A stretch of DNA of 64,000 nt. Origin: Corynespora cassiicola (Eukaryota; Ascomycota; Dothideomycetes; Pleosporales; Corynesporascaceae). This document shows, one piece after another, positions 9,908-21,389 of this stretch; position 1 is the first letter of the stretch, and the number at the start of each line of letters is the position of its first letter. The translations under genes were made by a program, and so were the position numbers. The stretch is from NCBI GenBank assembly GCA_022059125.1, contig JAEUWY010000001.1:1674001-1738000 (forward strand), given 5' to 3'. Below the pieces are notes generated by a model. That model worked only from the letters and a program-made list of their open reading frames with translations, did not search any database and was not told the DNA's origin.

Positions 9908-11585
9908 ATGCACATCTCTCTCCTCACGTTGACCTCGCTCTTTCCTCTCGGCCTCGCCGTCCCCCCTCTCGTGTCCCTCCCCTACGCTCGATACCGCGGT
10001 CTCGCCCTCGACGACGGCACCACGCAATGGCTCGGTATGCGCTACGCGGCGCCCCCCCTCGGGGCATTGCGGTTCGCGCGTCCTACCCCGCCGCCCAAGA
10101 CGCACGGCGTGCAAGATGCCAAAGTATTTGGGAACATTTGTCTCTCGCAGAGTCCGGACGATTGGACGAATGAGCCTTCAGATCGCATCAAGCCAGGCGA
10201 GGATTGCCTTTTTGTCAATGTTTTTGCGCCGAGTGGGGCTCCGCGCGCAAGGAAAGGGAAGAGGGGATTGCCGGTCATGTTGTTTATTCAGGGGGGTGGG
10301 TTTGTGAGTAATTCGAATGCGAATTATCATGGGAGGGAGTTGGCGGCGAGGGGGATTGTGGTGGTGAGCTTCAATTATCGGGTTGGGCCGTTTGGCTTTT
10401 TGGGGGGCGATGAGGAGGGAGAGGGGAGGGATGCTAATGCTGGGTTGTGGGATCAGATTGCGGTCATGGAGTGGGTTAGGGATCATGTCGGAGAGGTAGG
10501 TTTGGTTGTTTACTCTTCTTTGAATTTTTTTTTTTGGTGAGTAGCTTTGAAGAGCTATGTGGATGTTGGAAGGTGCAACTTCAATCAGACCCAAAAACTA
10601 ACCCATATACCAGTTCGGTGGCAATCCTAAGCACGTCGTTTTGAACGGCGTCTCCGCAGGTGCAGCATCCATCATCTACCACCTTACTAACCCCCTCCTC
10701 TATGACACTCCTTTATTCATCGGCGCCATCCTCGAATCCACCGTCCCAGCCGTCCCCCTCCGTACCCTCGAACAAGGCCGCCCCGGATACGACTGCCTCG
10801 TTGCAGCAACAGGCTGCACCAACACCCCCTCCCCCCTCACCTGCCTCCGCGCCGCAAACGCCAGCGCCCTTCAAACCCGCACCTGCACCTTCAACCCCAA
10901 CCTCGACGGCTCCCTAATAGTCCTCCCCTCCCTCCAATCCTTCGACCGCGGCCACTACACCAAAATCCCCACCATCCTCGGCTCCACCACAAACGAAGGC
11001 ACAATCTTCGTCCCCCCTTCCATCGCCACCCTCGACCAAGCACACACCTTCTTCTCCCTCCTCATCCCCAACCTCCCCCCTTCCGCCCTCGCCATCCTAG
11101 ACAGATTGTTTCTCTCCCGCCCCGCCCCCACATTCCCCAACGCCGGGCCTTACTGGCGCCCAACCACCAACGCCATCAGCGCAATCGGCTCGCACTGCCT
11201 GGATCTGCACTACCAGGATGCCATGGTGCGGGATGGGGTGCCGACGTGGAACTACCACTATGCAGTGCGGGATCCCGGCGATGAGGCGAGCGGGCTGGGC
11301 GTCTATCATGCGGTGGAGTTGCATGCGGTGTGGGGGGTGCGCAATGCGGATGGGAGTCCGCCGGAGAGTTATTGGGGGGTTAATAAAGGGGTGGTGGATG
11401 TGGTGCAGGGGCTTTGGGTGGGGTTTGTGAAGGGGTTGGAGCCGGGGGGGAGATGGAGGGGGTTTGGGGGTGGGGAGAGGTTGAGGATTGAGGGGAATGG
11501 AACGGGGATGGAGGGGTTGGGGGGGTTGAGGGGGGTTTGTAGGGAGGTGGAGGGGATTGTTAGGGCGGTGGAGTTTGGGGGGTGA
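9908..11585 (+). CDS. secreted type-B carboxylesterase/lipase
   Basis: Exons 9908-10495 and 10614-11585, joined over a 118-bp GTAGGT..CAG intron at phase 0, give about 519 residues. The start MHISLLTLTSLFPLGLA is a signal peptide. Alpha/beta-hydrolase landmarks follow in order: GMRYAAPPLGALRFARP, EDCLFVNVFAP (type-B signature 2), the oxyanion loop GGGF (preceded by IQ instead of the usual H), VSFNYRVGPFGFL, the nucleophile motif GVSAG (Ser about 210), an acidic residue in TNEGT (Glu about 324) and His about 428 in YHAVELHAVWG. The complete triad suggests an active ester hydrolase; the substrate is unknown. The C-terminal 100 residues are Gly-rich and less conserved-looking. Synonymous base usage swings strongly along the gene (see findings). 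Confidence 0.9.
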
Positions 11586-11678
11586 GAGGTTAGGTTAGTT
11601 GGAAGGCGAGACGGGGTTGTGGAGATCGTCAGTTCGTGTTATTATATATTGATTGCTCCAAGTACCGCTATCTGTTCC

Positions 11679-11815
11679 GTCGTCATATCATCCGCGCCGT
11701 AGTCGTATAGCCCAAAGTCGTTATATCGTCCCGAGTCGTCATATCCCCCCATACCACATTATCCGTACCATAGTCGTTTTGTCCAGAGTCGTCATGTCAT
11801 CCCATACCACACCAC
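11679..11815. repeat. degenerate GTCGT-centred minisatellite
   Basis: GTCGT recurs at 11679, 11702, 11717, 11735, 11773 and 11788, each followed by CATATC-, TATAG- or TTTGTC-like variants, and 'CCATACCACA' appears twice. It fills the 243-bp gap between two convergent genes (esterase and astacin). I see no coding potential. Confidence 0.5.
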
Positions 11816-11828
11816 CCTCCCCCAGAAT

Positions 11829-12917
11829 CTAACCACGCCCCATATAATAATCAAATCCGTCCCTACTCATCCCCTTCTCTCCCGAACACTCATCAGAATA
11901 AATTTTGCAGATGCGGTGCAGATCCCGCTTCGTCGGCCAGCCTGGGATATTCGTATTGATGGCAACATCGTTACGAGCCGGGACCAGCGTCTTCGTGTTT
12001 GGCCGCGCAAAGGCTCGCTCCGAGTAGTGCATGAGCGAGATGCCGTCATACATGCCGTCCCAGTCCAGCCAGTTGCCCGCGGCGTCCGGGGTGAGCCACT
12101 GCTTCAGCTGGCAGCATCCGGCGGGCAGTTCATTGACGTTGTTGCAACACGACGTGCCCGGTGGGAGGGTGCATCTTGGGTCAATGTTCTCGCAGACTAG
12201 ACGGACGTATTGGTCGCGGTCTGGGCGCTGATGTTCGTGCAGGAGACCTGTTGCCGGATTAGTTTATTTAGTATAGATAGAGGATAAGGTAGACTGACCG
12301 AGAATGTGGCCCCACTCGTGCGTGATCTGATCGACGCTGCAAGTCCTGCAGCCCCTCTGCAGAGACATGATGTTGCCCCTCTGGTACGACCCGACCGTTG
12401 AGTAACACCCACTGCAGTCAGTCGATTGGATAATGACGTTACCATTTTCAGATTTGCTGTTTGGCATGACCCGCTCAAAGGTAAGGTACGGCGCATTGTC
12501 TTTCCAGCGCTTGATGGCAGCGTTGATGGTGTCTTTGTTGGCGCGCTCGGTGTCGTCGTCGGCGTATTGGTAGCGGACTTTAGCTCCAGTCCAGGGTCGA
12601 CCGCGGAGAGAGTACGCACGAGCTAGGTGAGAGCTTGCGGCTGCAGCCTCGGCCAGTTTGAGGTCGTGGGCCGTGCCGTACATGATGTCGCCGTCAATGA
12701 TGATATGGCCCTGTTCAGTGGCGTGGTAGCTGATGTTGCGTCTGCCATAGAAGTTGTCGAGGATTGTCGTGGTGTAATTGGGGGAGCCGGGAATGAAAAA
12801 GCCTTCCTGATACACGGCCAAGTCTCGGGTATCGAATGGTACTGCAGTGATACCGCATAAGGGCCCAAAGAGACTAATAAACCCTAACAGAATCTTAGTA
12901 GTGTAGCTTCTCCTCAT
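11829..12917 (-). CDS. secreted astacin-type (M12A) zinc metallopeptidase
   Basis: Two exons, 12917-12299 and 12247-11829, with a 51-bp GTCAGT..CAG intron, encode about 345 residues. A hydrophobic N-terminus (residues about 8-25) is a signal peptide. The splice junction falls inside the catalytic motif: joined, it reads HEWGHILGLLHEHQRPDRD, the astacin HExxHxxGxxHExxRxDRD (His about 200, 204 and 210 bind zinc, Glu 201 is catalytic). The Met-turn SLMHY with the tyrosine ligand lies further down. Several Cys pairs (DCSGC, GCRTC, TSCC, GCC) indicate a disulfide-bonded extracellular enzyme. A prodomain probably covers residues 26 to about 105. Likely role: extracellular protein degradation, possibly host- or substrate-related, which is inference. 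Confidence 0.92.
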
Positions 12918-13303
12918 GGTGTATACTTTTGAGATTGTACTTGGTGTCTGTAGTCAACGGTGGTCCAAATTTAGTTGTGGTTAATTCAAGTGGAGAGACC
13001 AAGTTGGAGGGTTCAGAAGAGAAGTGTTTGTATAGACCAACGTGTTCACGTGTTTTTTTTTTTTTTGCGAAATCGAGATATGGTAATTGTAAAGGAAGCG
13101 CAGTAAAGGAAGCGCCAAGACCTCAACTTGGTGACCGAATAATACAATTGGAGGTACTGAAATGGTAGAGTCGCCACAAGTGAAGCACGGCCATCTTCTT
13201 TGGTTTAGTAGGCATTGCAGGATCAGCCCGGAGCGACAGTCGATCAGTTGATGAATCGAAACGATCGAGATGTGGAATTCAAGATGGCCGTTCGCCTTCA
13301 CGT
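12918..13303. other. intergenic, T-tract
   Basis: This region contains the astacin 5' flank and a 14-nt T run at 13053-13066. A frame crosses it as an extension of the sulfotransferase remnant but carries no recognisable domain. I see nothing else. Confidence 0.4.
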
Positions 13304-14071
13304 CTAGACCGTGCTGGAACCAGAATGCTGCCACAACCACTGCAAAAGCAGTGACAAGCACCGTCCATCTCTTGATCCTTCTCATCATCATGTGCCGGGC
13401 CAGTTCGTCAATGGCGTTCTCATCCTTGATTCTTGCAAGGGACACATTCGGTACGTCTTTTCCCAAAGCCTTGCAAAGTGGCTCTAAGCCATCTCGAGCG
13501 ATGGTAAAGATCATCCAATATCTCGGAGCCCCGTTTGTGGTGCTTTAGAATGTTTGTGGTATAATTTTTCGGCTAGGCGGTTCGATCTCGCCGTATATCT
13601 GGTCCCATTGCGGCCAGAGCGGATTGGTATAGCTTGAAAAATACTTCATTGTCGTCAGCAGACCTAGGACTAAACATAGAAACTAGAGCGTTGTTGAGCC
13701 AGAAATTGTCGTCATGGTCTTCTCCCAGGCCACGGGGTTACGCACGGTGCAGATCACTGTAGCGTTTGGATAAAGCTCAACCATTTTCTTTAGAGCGTGT
13801 AAACGGTGTGACTCGGTGACTGCTGCACATTCATCAAAACGTTCCAGCAGAATCTGGCGACAAGACCTTTTTTTTTTTTTAATCAAAAATGTTCAAAGGG
13901 CCTGAGCGGGCTTTGAGCAGGTTTGATGCAGGATAAAACCTCGGTTGCAGGTCCGAGCGTCATCTGTGTGCCTCCATGGTATACGGGAACCCCAGTGAGA
14001 ATGCGCAGAGCTTCGCTAGATAGAGCCTTGCCTGTGCGAGTGCAAGGAAGGCCGACGCCGATGACTCGGAG
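13304..14071 (-). pseudogene. decayed sulfotransferase-like (Sulfotransfer_4 type) gene
   Basis: Three collinear fragments in different frames resemble the fungal P-loop sulfotransferase family often annotated as 'NAD-dependent epimerase/dehydratase'. The first, from 14071, has LRVIGVGLP and SEALRILTGVPVYHGGTQM. The second (about 13860-13690) has ECAAVTESHRLHALKKMVEL and PNATVICTVRNPVAWEKTM. The third (about 13514-13304) has DGLEPLCKALGKDVPN, DENAIDELAR and a C-terminal hydrophobic helix. The P-loop is distorted (GLPCTRTGK where GLPRTGT is usual). A 13-nt A tract (minus strand) and stops separate fragments one and two, and further frame changes lie between two and three. Introns could explain some breaks, but not the P-loop. 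Confidence 0.7.
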
Positions 14072-14890
14072 TCTGGCGCCTGACTGACTGCTGCTTAGTT
14101 CACGCGTTGAGATGTGCTGTTGCTTTCGAAAAACATCAACGTCGCTGCTGTTGTCGTGAAGATGACTACCTGGTCGGCGCCCTAGGCCCAGAAATATCCC
14201 AAAACATCTCACTAGCCAGCCAATGCTGGGTGTATGTATCGGAAAAGATATTGAGGTGATGGAGACGTCCCAAGCTGAGATAGAAACTCATCATGGGATG
14301 AAGAGATAAAGGTTGAGGGTGAGAGGGTGAGAAAACACATGACTCGCGACGGGCAGAACCGGGAGGTAAGATCAGCAAAGCGACGCAAAGTTGATCTCAC
14401 GCAAAGGAATAAGAAAGTAACGTCGAGACCAGTACATATTGAAATAGATTGAGATGGAAGCGGATGGTGAAGGACGCAAAAACCAATGCCAGAGCTTACC
14501 TCTAGCTTTCTCAATTGGGGCAGCTGTAGCTCTAGTCTTGCATCGTAGCTTTCCCCAGAGTCGCGGCCGAGGCACACCCCCAACGCGACCACAACGCGCA
14601 TTCACACCGCTCCCATCAAACCAGGTGCTGCAAGCAAGGATCTAAGATGCAAACAGAAATTTTCATCGCCAGTTTCCCCAGAAGAGGGCTATCGATAGTT
14701 GCTGTAGTTCCCCTAGCCCGAGCCGGTCCGAAGCTTGGCAGGCGCTTAGTCACCCGGCGCCCAAGCTCCCGCTACTTCAGTTTTTTCCTCACCTCCTCTC
14801 GTCCTTCCTCAACCACTCCATCCATTGCACAGTCAATTCATCCCCAATCCATCTCCACTCGCACCCTCCGACCTCACCGTCAACATCACA
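14072..14890. other. intergenic, upstream of ATP9
   Basis: About 0.8 kb with only short weak frames. The last 150 bp are pyrimidine-rich (CTCCTCTC, CATCCATTGCACAG), typical of a highly expressed fungal gene leader, and lead to the ATP9 start. I see nothing else. Confidence 0.45.
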
Positions 14891-15394
<504 letters not shown>

Positions 15395-16991
15395 AGTGGT
15401 GCATGATATGGGCACCTTGATGCTGGATATCCGGTCGGGCTCAGGGTGGAAAATTCTGCGGATGGGGTGTGCATACGGACAAACCTTTCCTTGAGTTCAG
15501 TGGCCGGTCAGATTGTGTAAAACATGTACTTTAGAACTGCAATCTGAAGAGCAACCTCCCACACACTGCTCTTAATCTCTGTTTCTGTTCTGAACTCCTT
15601 CCCGAGGCTATGCCATTCTCCGACCGTGAGGCGTCCGGGAGCTCTACAATTGGGCCAATGGACTCAATTGCACCTCCGAAGCCAATTCCGAAGTTTTGCG
15701 ACGTCAATCCGATGGCGTTGGATGGCAATCGGCCGTTGAGCCCGCGCTGGTGATGCAACTTGGCCAGCTCCCGTGCCAAGCTTTGAGCTCAACCTCACTT
15801 CTCAGGGTTCGGGGCGCGTTGACCTCCAACGCCGCACAACGCCCGATCGCACGACTCTGAGGCATCAATTGACTTGCTGTTGACCATCTGCCAGAAAAGC
15901 TCGCCATCTAGACCCACGACACTGCCTTTAGTCGCGGATGGCTCCGCCCCCGTCCTCCCCGAAGCTCCACCTCCAACTCCGCGCTACGAGCCGAACATTG
16001 ATAACCCATCATGACTGTGCTGCAATGCATCGCAAAAGCATTGTTGCAAGTATAAACAAGAGTACTGCACCTGGTAGCTTCTGGGTTGCTTGGGCGGGTG
16101 ATGATGCCGATGGCTCGCTCGCCCGCCCTCCGAATACCGGAGGTAGGCTACTGTGGACCCTGGCATTGGAATACTCTGACAATATCACAGTGATTTATTC
16201 GCGATCCTTTCGAGCAATATTCCGCCTCTATGAATGATCCCATGCGATGCGATGCCATGCGACGATGCTCAATCCCCGCCTCATCTCCACTAAGCGGGTG
16301 TAGCCCTACCATCTACCGACCCCGGAATAACGCCGCCCCCGAATACACTTCATCGTTCCCAACACACAAGTAGACAAGGTTATATATTCGCTTTCGCTCT
16401 CCAGAGCCAGCAGTGATGCAAGACAAGCTTTGCTGGCGGCTGCACCCGACATGGTGGCTTGGCCTCCTGCCTCAGCTATGGTGCGAGGAGTGTCTGGATA
16501 CCTACGTCGGCCTATGCTACCATTCCAAAATCCCCGGATGAAGCAAGTGCATGTCGTCACATTGCTAAGCTTTTCTTCAGCCCGGGTCGAGATGGCGTTT
16601 CTATAATGTTTCAGAAACGCTCCGGAACGAGAGGCGCTTCACGACCACCCGAAACGACACATCGCGAGTAGGTAGAATGGCCACCCAACAGTGATTCACC
16701 CGGGATGACCATGTTTTATGCCAAGTAGTTCTGCCGTGAGGCCAAACTCAGCCGCACGGCTTCAAACTTTGCCGTGAAACCTGATCGAATTGTGATACAG
16801 GCTTCCAAATAAGTCCAGAACATGGGCTTCACTCTCTTTGCCTCCAGACGTATATATTCCGGACTATGACTCCGTGGCCAAGTCCTCCATCTCCAAAGTT
16901 TTAATTGTATTCTTGTGCAGGTCACTTCATCTCTTCAATACAAATCTTAATATACCCAATCAGTATATCCACTACTTCCTAATCCATCAAA
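15395..16991. other. 1.6-kb intergenic region
   Basis: No frame here shows domain-like composition. Short simple-sequence pieces occur (for example GATGCGATGCCATGCGACG near 16245). A TATA-like TATATATTCC at 16851 sits 141 bp before the ATG of the repeat-peptide gene, followed by CT-rich sequence, and may be its core promoter. Confidence 0.4.
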
Positions 16992-17549
16992 ATGAGGTTC
17001 TCCGCTGTTTTCGCCGCTGTGGCCTTTTCGAGCGCCGTCTTCGCTGCTTCGGGTATGTAATGCCTCTGATACAACATCATAAAGCCCACCCTCTAACCAT
17101 CCACAGAGAAGCGCGACCCCCAAGACGACGTGGCATCCATCCTCGCAGCCCTCCGCGAGAACAACCCCGAGGACGCCGACGCCGCGGCTGCCGCCATGAA
17201 GATCAAAATCAAGCGCTCTCCCGAGCCCCAGGACGACGTTGACTCGATCCTCGCCGCCCTCCGCGAGAACAACCCCGACGACGCCGACGCGGCCGCCGCT
17301 GGCATGGCGGGCCAGACCACCCAGGCCCAGCAGAAGCGTGAGGCCGTTCCCCAGGACGATGTCGCCTCCATCCTTGCCGCTCTCCGCGAGAACAACCCCG
17401 AGGATGCTGATGCGGCTGCTGCGGCCATGAAGATCAAGATTAAGCGTGCTCCCGAGCCCCAGGATGATGTTGATGCTATTCTTGCTGCGCTGCGTGAGAA
17501 TAACCCCGAGGATGCGGATGCGGCTGCTGCTGGTATGGCTGCTCAGTAG
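16992..17549 (+). CDS. secreted Kex2-processed repeat peptide precursor
   Basis: Exons 16992-17052 and 17107-17549 with a 54-bp GTATGT..CAG intron encode 167 residues. MRFSAVFAAVAFSSAVFAAS is a clear signal peptide, followed at once by EKR. The rest is four repeats (residues about 24-57, 58-98, 99-134, 135-167) around the core PQDDVxSILAALRENNP, each followed by [ED]DADAAAA. Repeats 1-3 end in KR: 1 and 3 in AMKIKIKR, 2 in a Gln-rich tail AQQKR; repeat 4 ends at the stop after AGMAAQ. Repeats alternate A-B-A-B, so a two-unit block was duplicated. KR is the cleavage site of the Golgi protease Kex2, so release of four acidic amphipathic peptides is expected. The core does not look like an alpha-factor pheromone (no W/C decapeptide) or a known dikaritin core, and no RiPP enzyme lies nearby. 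Function unknown. Confidence 0.85.
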
Positions 17550-18729
17550 ACGATGAGGGTTGAGGATGATGTAATGTGAGGGAGATTGTGAATATGAAGG
17601 GTGGTTATGATTGTATATAGTATTTTTCTTTTGAATGGAATGGGGTTGGTTGAGATAATATATCCGTTTTTTGCGCGGTACGGTGTAGTGTTTTGGTATA
17701 GGCGCTTGTGTGATTGTGAAGAAGTTCGTGGACGACGCGGTATCGGGTTAAGTGTTTTGAGTGCGGTTGTTTGAGAGAAATAGGCTACAGTGGTTTTACC
17801 CTGCGAGTTTTCAAGAAAAATACGCGCCATACGCCCTCGCTGTGCCTGAACACATGTCAACTCCAGCATTAGCAGATGCTGTGGTTATTTGAAAAGTACA
17901 ATCTCACCTTTAGTCAAGTACTATGTCGTCATTACATAAACTTAAACGTTGCTGTATTTTGCTTGAGTGTTGCGTCGCCATCATATGTAGTTTAACAAGC
18001 TCCTTGTTTCCTTTTAGTTAGTGCCGTGCCGTTATAATCTCCAATCTAACAAGTCTTCTACTATTCTTTAGGTAAGCAATATGTTGTAGTTATCTAGATA
18101 TTACCAAATATATGTCTGATCTTTGGTCAATGTTTTGCTGTCATCATTCAAGTCCAAGAGTTCGCCTGCTGGAGCAGGCAAAGGAATCTAGACGTAATGT
18201 TTTTAAGAGCTAGAAAATCAATATTCTTATTTCTTATTGTCCTACGACCAGTCACACCCTGCCTGCCATGTTCCATCGAACACGTGACAGATACTAGATC
18301 AACCTTGCGGGCACTTTGGAAGGTACCTGTGTAGGTACCTGCCTACCTGGACAAGCAGGAAGGCGCGTCTCAAAGTTGTTGACATCCATGGATGCACACA
18401 ATCACTCCTCATCTCTCCTTACATTGAGCCACTATGCGAGTGCTTGTTCCATCATGCCAGGATACCACCCGTTCTACGTACATCCCTCCGCATCATAATG
18501 CTCTGACGTTCCTCGCTAAACCTTGATCAGGAAACGACCTCCCTTGCGTACGCCAGTCACTCAGTTCGAGCTATCCCCTTTGCCAGACGACAATTCCACA
18601 GTCAAAATACGAATAGCTCTGATAATTTTCTCAGCGATCTGGCTCCACAATCTAATCTCGGGAGTGTCACATCGAAAGCGCCAACAAGGTCGCCAACCAT
18701 TACAAAAAGCATGAAAACATCGCCAACTT
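17550..18729. other. AT-rich intergenic region
   Basis: 1.2 kb of AT-rich sequence with T- and TAGT-rich stretches and no credible frame. At 18321-18348 lies an interrupted palindromic tract of AGGTACCT units (AGGTACCTGTGTAGGTACCT then GCCTACCT). Similar motifs recur elsewhere in the window (see findings). Confidence 0.4.
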
Positions 18730-21389
18730 ATGAGAGAGGCAGAAAATAAGCCCCAGAAAACCATGCACAAACTTGCCCAGGATCCAATGTGCCAAGGAGT
18801 CCAAGATGAGCTGAAGATGTTGCGCGACACCACCAACGAGATGGCTCGCATGAAGACTTGCATTGCCATCGAAGACAAACTACAGCTCGGAGAGTACAGG
18901 AAGCAACTCCAGAATAATATGGAACTAAGGCCAGAGGTTTCTTCGCTGTTCAAGGCATGGATGGAAGCCTTGATTGGAGACAACGTGTCCTTGCCACAGC
19001 TTTTTGGGAAGCTGGAAAACGCACGGGAGCAAAATGCTGCCATGTTACGGCTCATCGAGAAAGCCGTTTCAATGAAGCAGCAATTGGGTGAAGAAGATAT
19101 TAATTTTCTCGTTCAATCAAATTTTTTAACACAGGGAAAAAATGGCAATGGAGAACGGCGAGCCGATTCAGGCTGAGAACAGTGCAAAGCAGCTTTGGTT
19201 GGTCCGGCTTCAGTCCAGCCCCGAGAAAATGAAGGAGAAGAAGACCGAAGACTATAAGACCATGTCACCGATGGCGTCCAAATTCAAAACCTGCAATGGG
19301 CAATTGTCAGCTTATTGCAACTTGGTCCGAGACCAGCAAAAGGGCAACCAACTGCTCCGAGAGGCTTCAAATCGCTCCGTGGGAATCGAACTCCATGAAA
19401 ACGAAGTAGATCGCCTCACGTAAAGCATCAACGACCTCGAGAAGGTATTTCATCAGACCGAGGAGAGGGCCACACGTGCCCGAGAAGCGGCGGATTCAAA
19501 GGTAAATCCACACCACAAACATAGTCAAACCTCGTACAATGCTAAAGGAGGCTGTCTAGTCTCAAACGAAAATTGATTCATTGTCCCAACAACTAGAAAA
19601 TGCCAAATTGACAGGTGCGAAGTATGAGGCGACAATCAAGTCCCTGTCCCAACAGTTGGATGACGCCACAGCGCTCTCGATCTCGCTCGTCACGAAGCTG
19701 GAGCATAGGCAGGGCTCACGCGCTGAACAGGGAAAGGCGTCGGAATCCCTCTTCAAGAGGCTGGACGGCATAGTGGACCGGACAACTCACACCAAATGAT
19801 AAGGAATATGGTATGTGGAGAAAGACTTCAAGGTCTGCGTCTTTGAGAACACACAGATAAAATACAGACCGGAAGACTTACTCATTTAGTGCAAGGGTGC
19901 TGTAAACGAGCAACTCTCCAGCCAAGAGAAGCTTCGATCCAAGCAGGATGAGTTGCGATCCAAGAAAGAGGATCTGCGCTCAAAATCAGAGCAGATGGTT
20001 TCCATGGCGAATGCCATGGCTAGAGTATGAAGCCATTGTCGATGAGAGGAATACTACGAATACACAACTTCGCCAGCAGACTGAACTAGCCAAGGCCATG
20101 GTCAACCGAGATGAGCACGATAGCCTTGTCAGCAAGCTTCAGAGCCAGCATAGCGAGCTTGAGGTTGCCATGTCAGTTCTGGATGATGAGATAAAGCGGC
20201 ACCTTGATCAAATCAAGTCCATGATCACCAAAAAGGACCACGATGCAGCGGCCGAGGATCTTAAGACCCGGATTGACAACCTCGAAAAGGACATTTCGAT
20301 CAAGGATGAGAAGCCACAACACCAGTCACACAATATCAAGTCAATGATCACCCAAGATGTACATGACCAAGTGTTGGCCAAAATGAAAGACACAGTCCCC
20401 CGCAGTCAGCTCTACGATATAACGGCTGCAATGAAGTCCGTGATCTCTTGGACAGAGCCTAACATGCTTTTAGAAGAGAATTCAAAGATGGATGAGCAGA
20501 TCTCTTATATTATTTCAAAGCAATTACTAGACGAGTCTGTTTTGAAATGCAAAACTCTGGGGGATGCGCCCACTTCCAAAGGCCATGAGATTTCCACGAT
20601 GACCCCAAACGTGAACAACGGCTCGTCAACGAGAAAGCTCAATGAATTTCAGGCGGCGCTGTTGGCCAAAGTAAAAGAGAAACGTACAATAACGCTGACC
20701 GCAAAGTACGAGTCAGCACGTACTGCGGTCGAGAAACTCGAGAAGGCGCTGTCGACTAAGAAGGAGGAAGTAAAAACGATGGTATCTAGAGCCTTATACG
20801 ACGAGTTGATATCAAGTCGTCGCTCATTCCAAAAAGAACTTGGAACGATCACGGACAAGTTGGTCCAGATGATCTCCAAGGATGCGCACCAAGCTATGGT
20901 TGACGAACGGGGTAGAGTCAAGGATGATCTTTCCCAGCACCATAACGTGTCTGAACAGTTAGAAGCTGAATATGAGAAGAAGAGGGACGATCTGTTTGCT
21001 GAGTGAAAACGGACTCGAGACAAGCTGTGGAATGACTACAATCAAAAGTTTCGTGTCATGCAGAATGATTTTGCTAGCATGGAGAGGGAGCTCCAGGGCA
21101 AAAAGGGTCGGGTAATGGAATTCGAAGAAGAGAACCAACGATTGGTCCATACGGTCGAGGATATGGTTGATGAGCGGCAATACAATGTCGTGAAGATGGA
21201 ATTGGAACAGGCCAAGAAAATGTCGTGAAGATGGAATTGGAACAGGCCAAGAACAGCATTGCTGGTCTCCAGTCTTCCATGCGGACCTCGAACGAGCACA
21301 TTCATACGATGCGGAATTCGGCGAAGAAATCAAACGAGACCATTCAGACTTTCCGGAAAGTCTCAGGCAAGGCCCAACGTGAAACTTAA
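18730..21389 (+). pseudogene. decayed long coiled-coil protein gene
   Basis: Collinear plus-strand frames encode one long heptad-rich protein: 18730-19176, 19142-19423, an exon-like piece after a GTAAAT..TAG intron near 19501-19559, 19581-19799, a piece from about 19892, then 20028-21006 and on to a final TAA at 21387-21389. The sequence is rich in E, K, Q, L and D. A recurring signature MI/MV-x4-[HY]-[DQN] appears in KSMITKKDHDAAAEDL, KSMITQDVHDQVLAKM, KTMVSRALYDELI, QMISKDAHQAMVD and DMVDERQYNVV. Lesions: an in-frame TAA at 19421, a frame change near 20028, a TGA at 21004-21006 with open coding on both sides, and a 35-bp tandem duplication (21184-21253) that shifts frame, after which the original frame resumes. 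A cytoskeletal or motor-like role is possible but unsupported. A few breaks could be unrecognised introns. Confidence 0.7.
21184..21253 (+). repeat. perfect 35-bp tandem duplication inside the coiled-coil gene
   Basis: Bases 21184-21218 and 21219-21253 are identical. Because 35 is not a multiple of three, the second copy shifts the frame and brings a TGA into register. Deleting one copy in thought makes the coding frame continue to 21389. The two copies are perfect, so the event looks recent. Confidence 0.9.

Noticed and set aside
16992..17549. alpha-factor-type pheromone precursor
   Set aside because: Signal peptide and KR sites fit, but repeats lack the short Trp/Cys/Gly/Pro-containing pheromone core and the usual dipeptidyl-aminopeptidase spacer pattern is weak.
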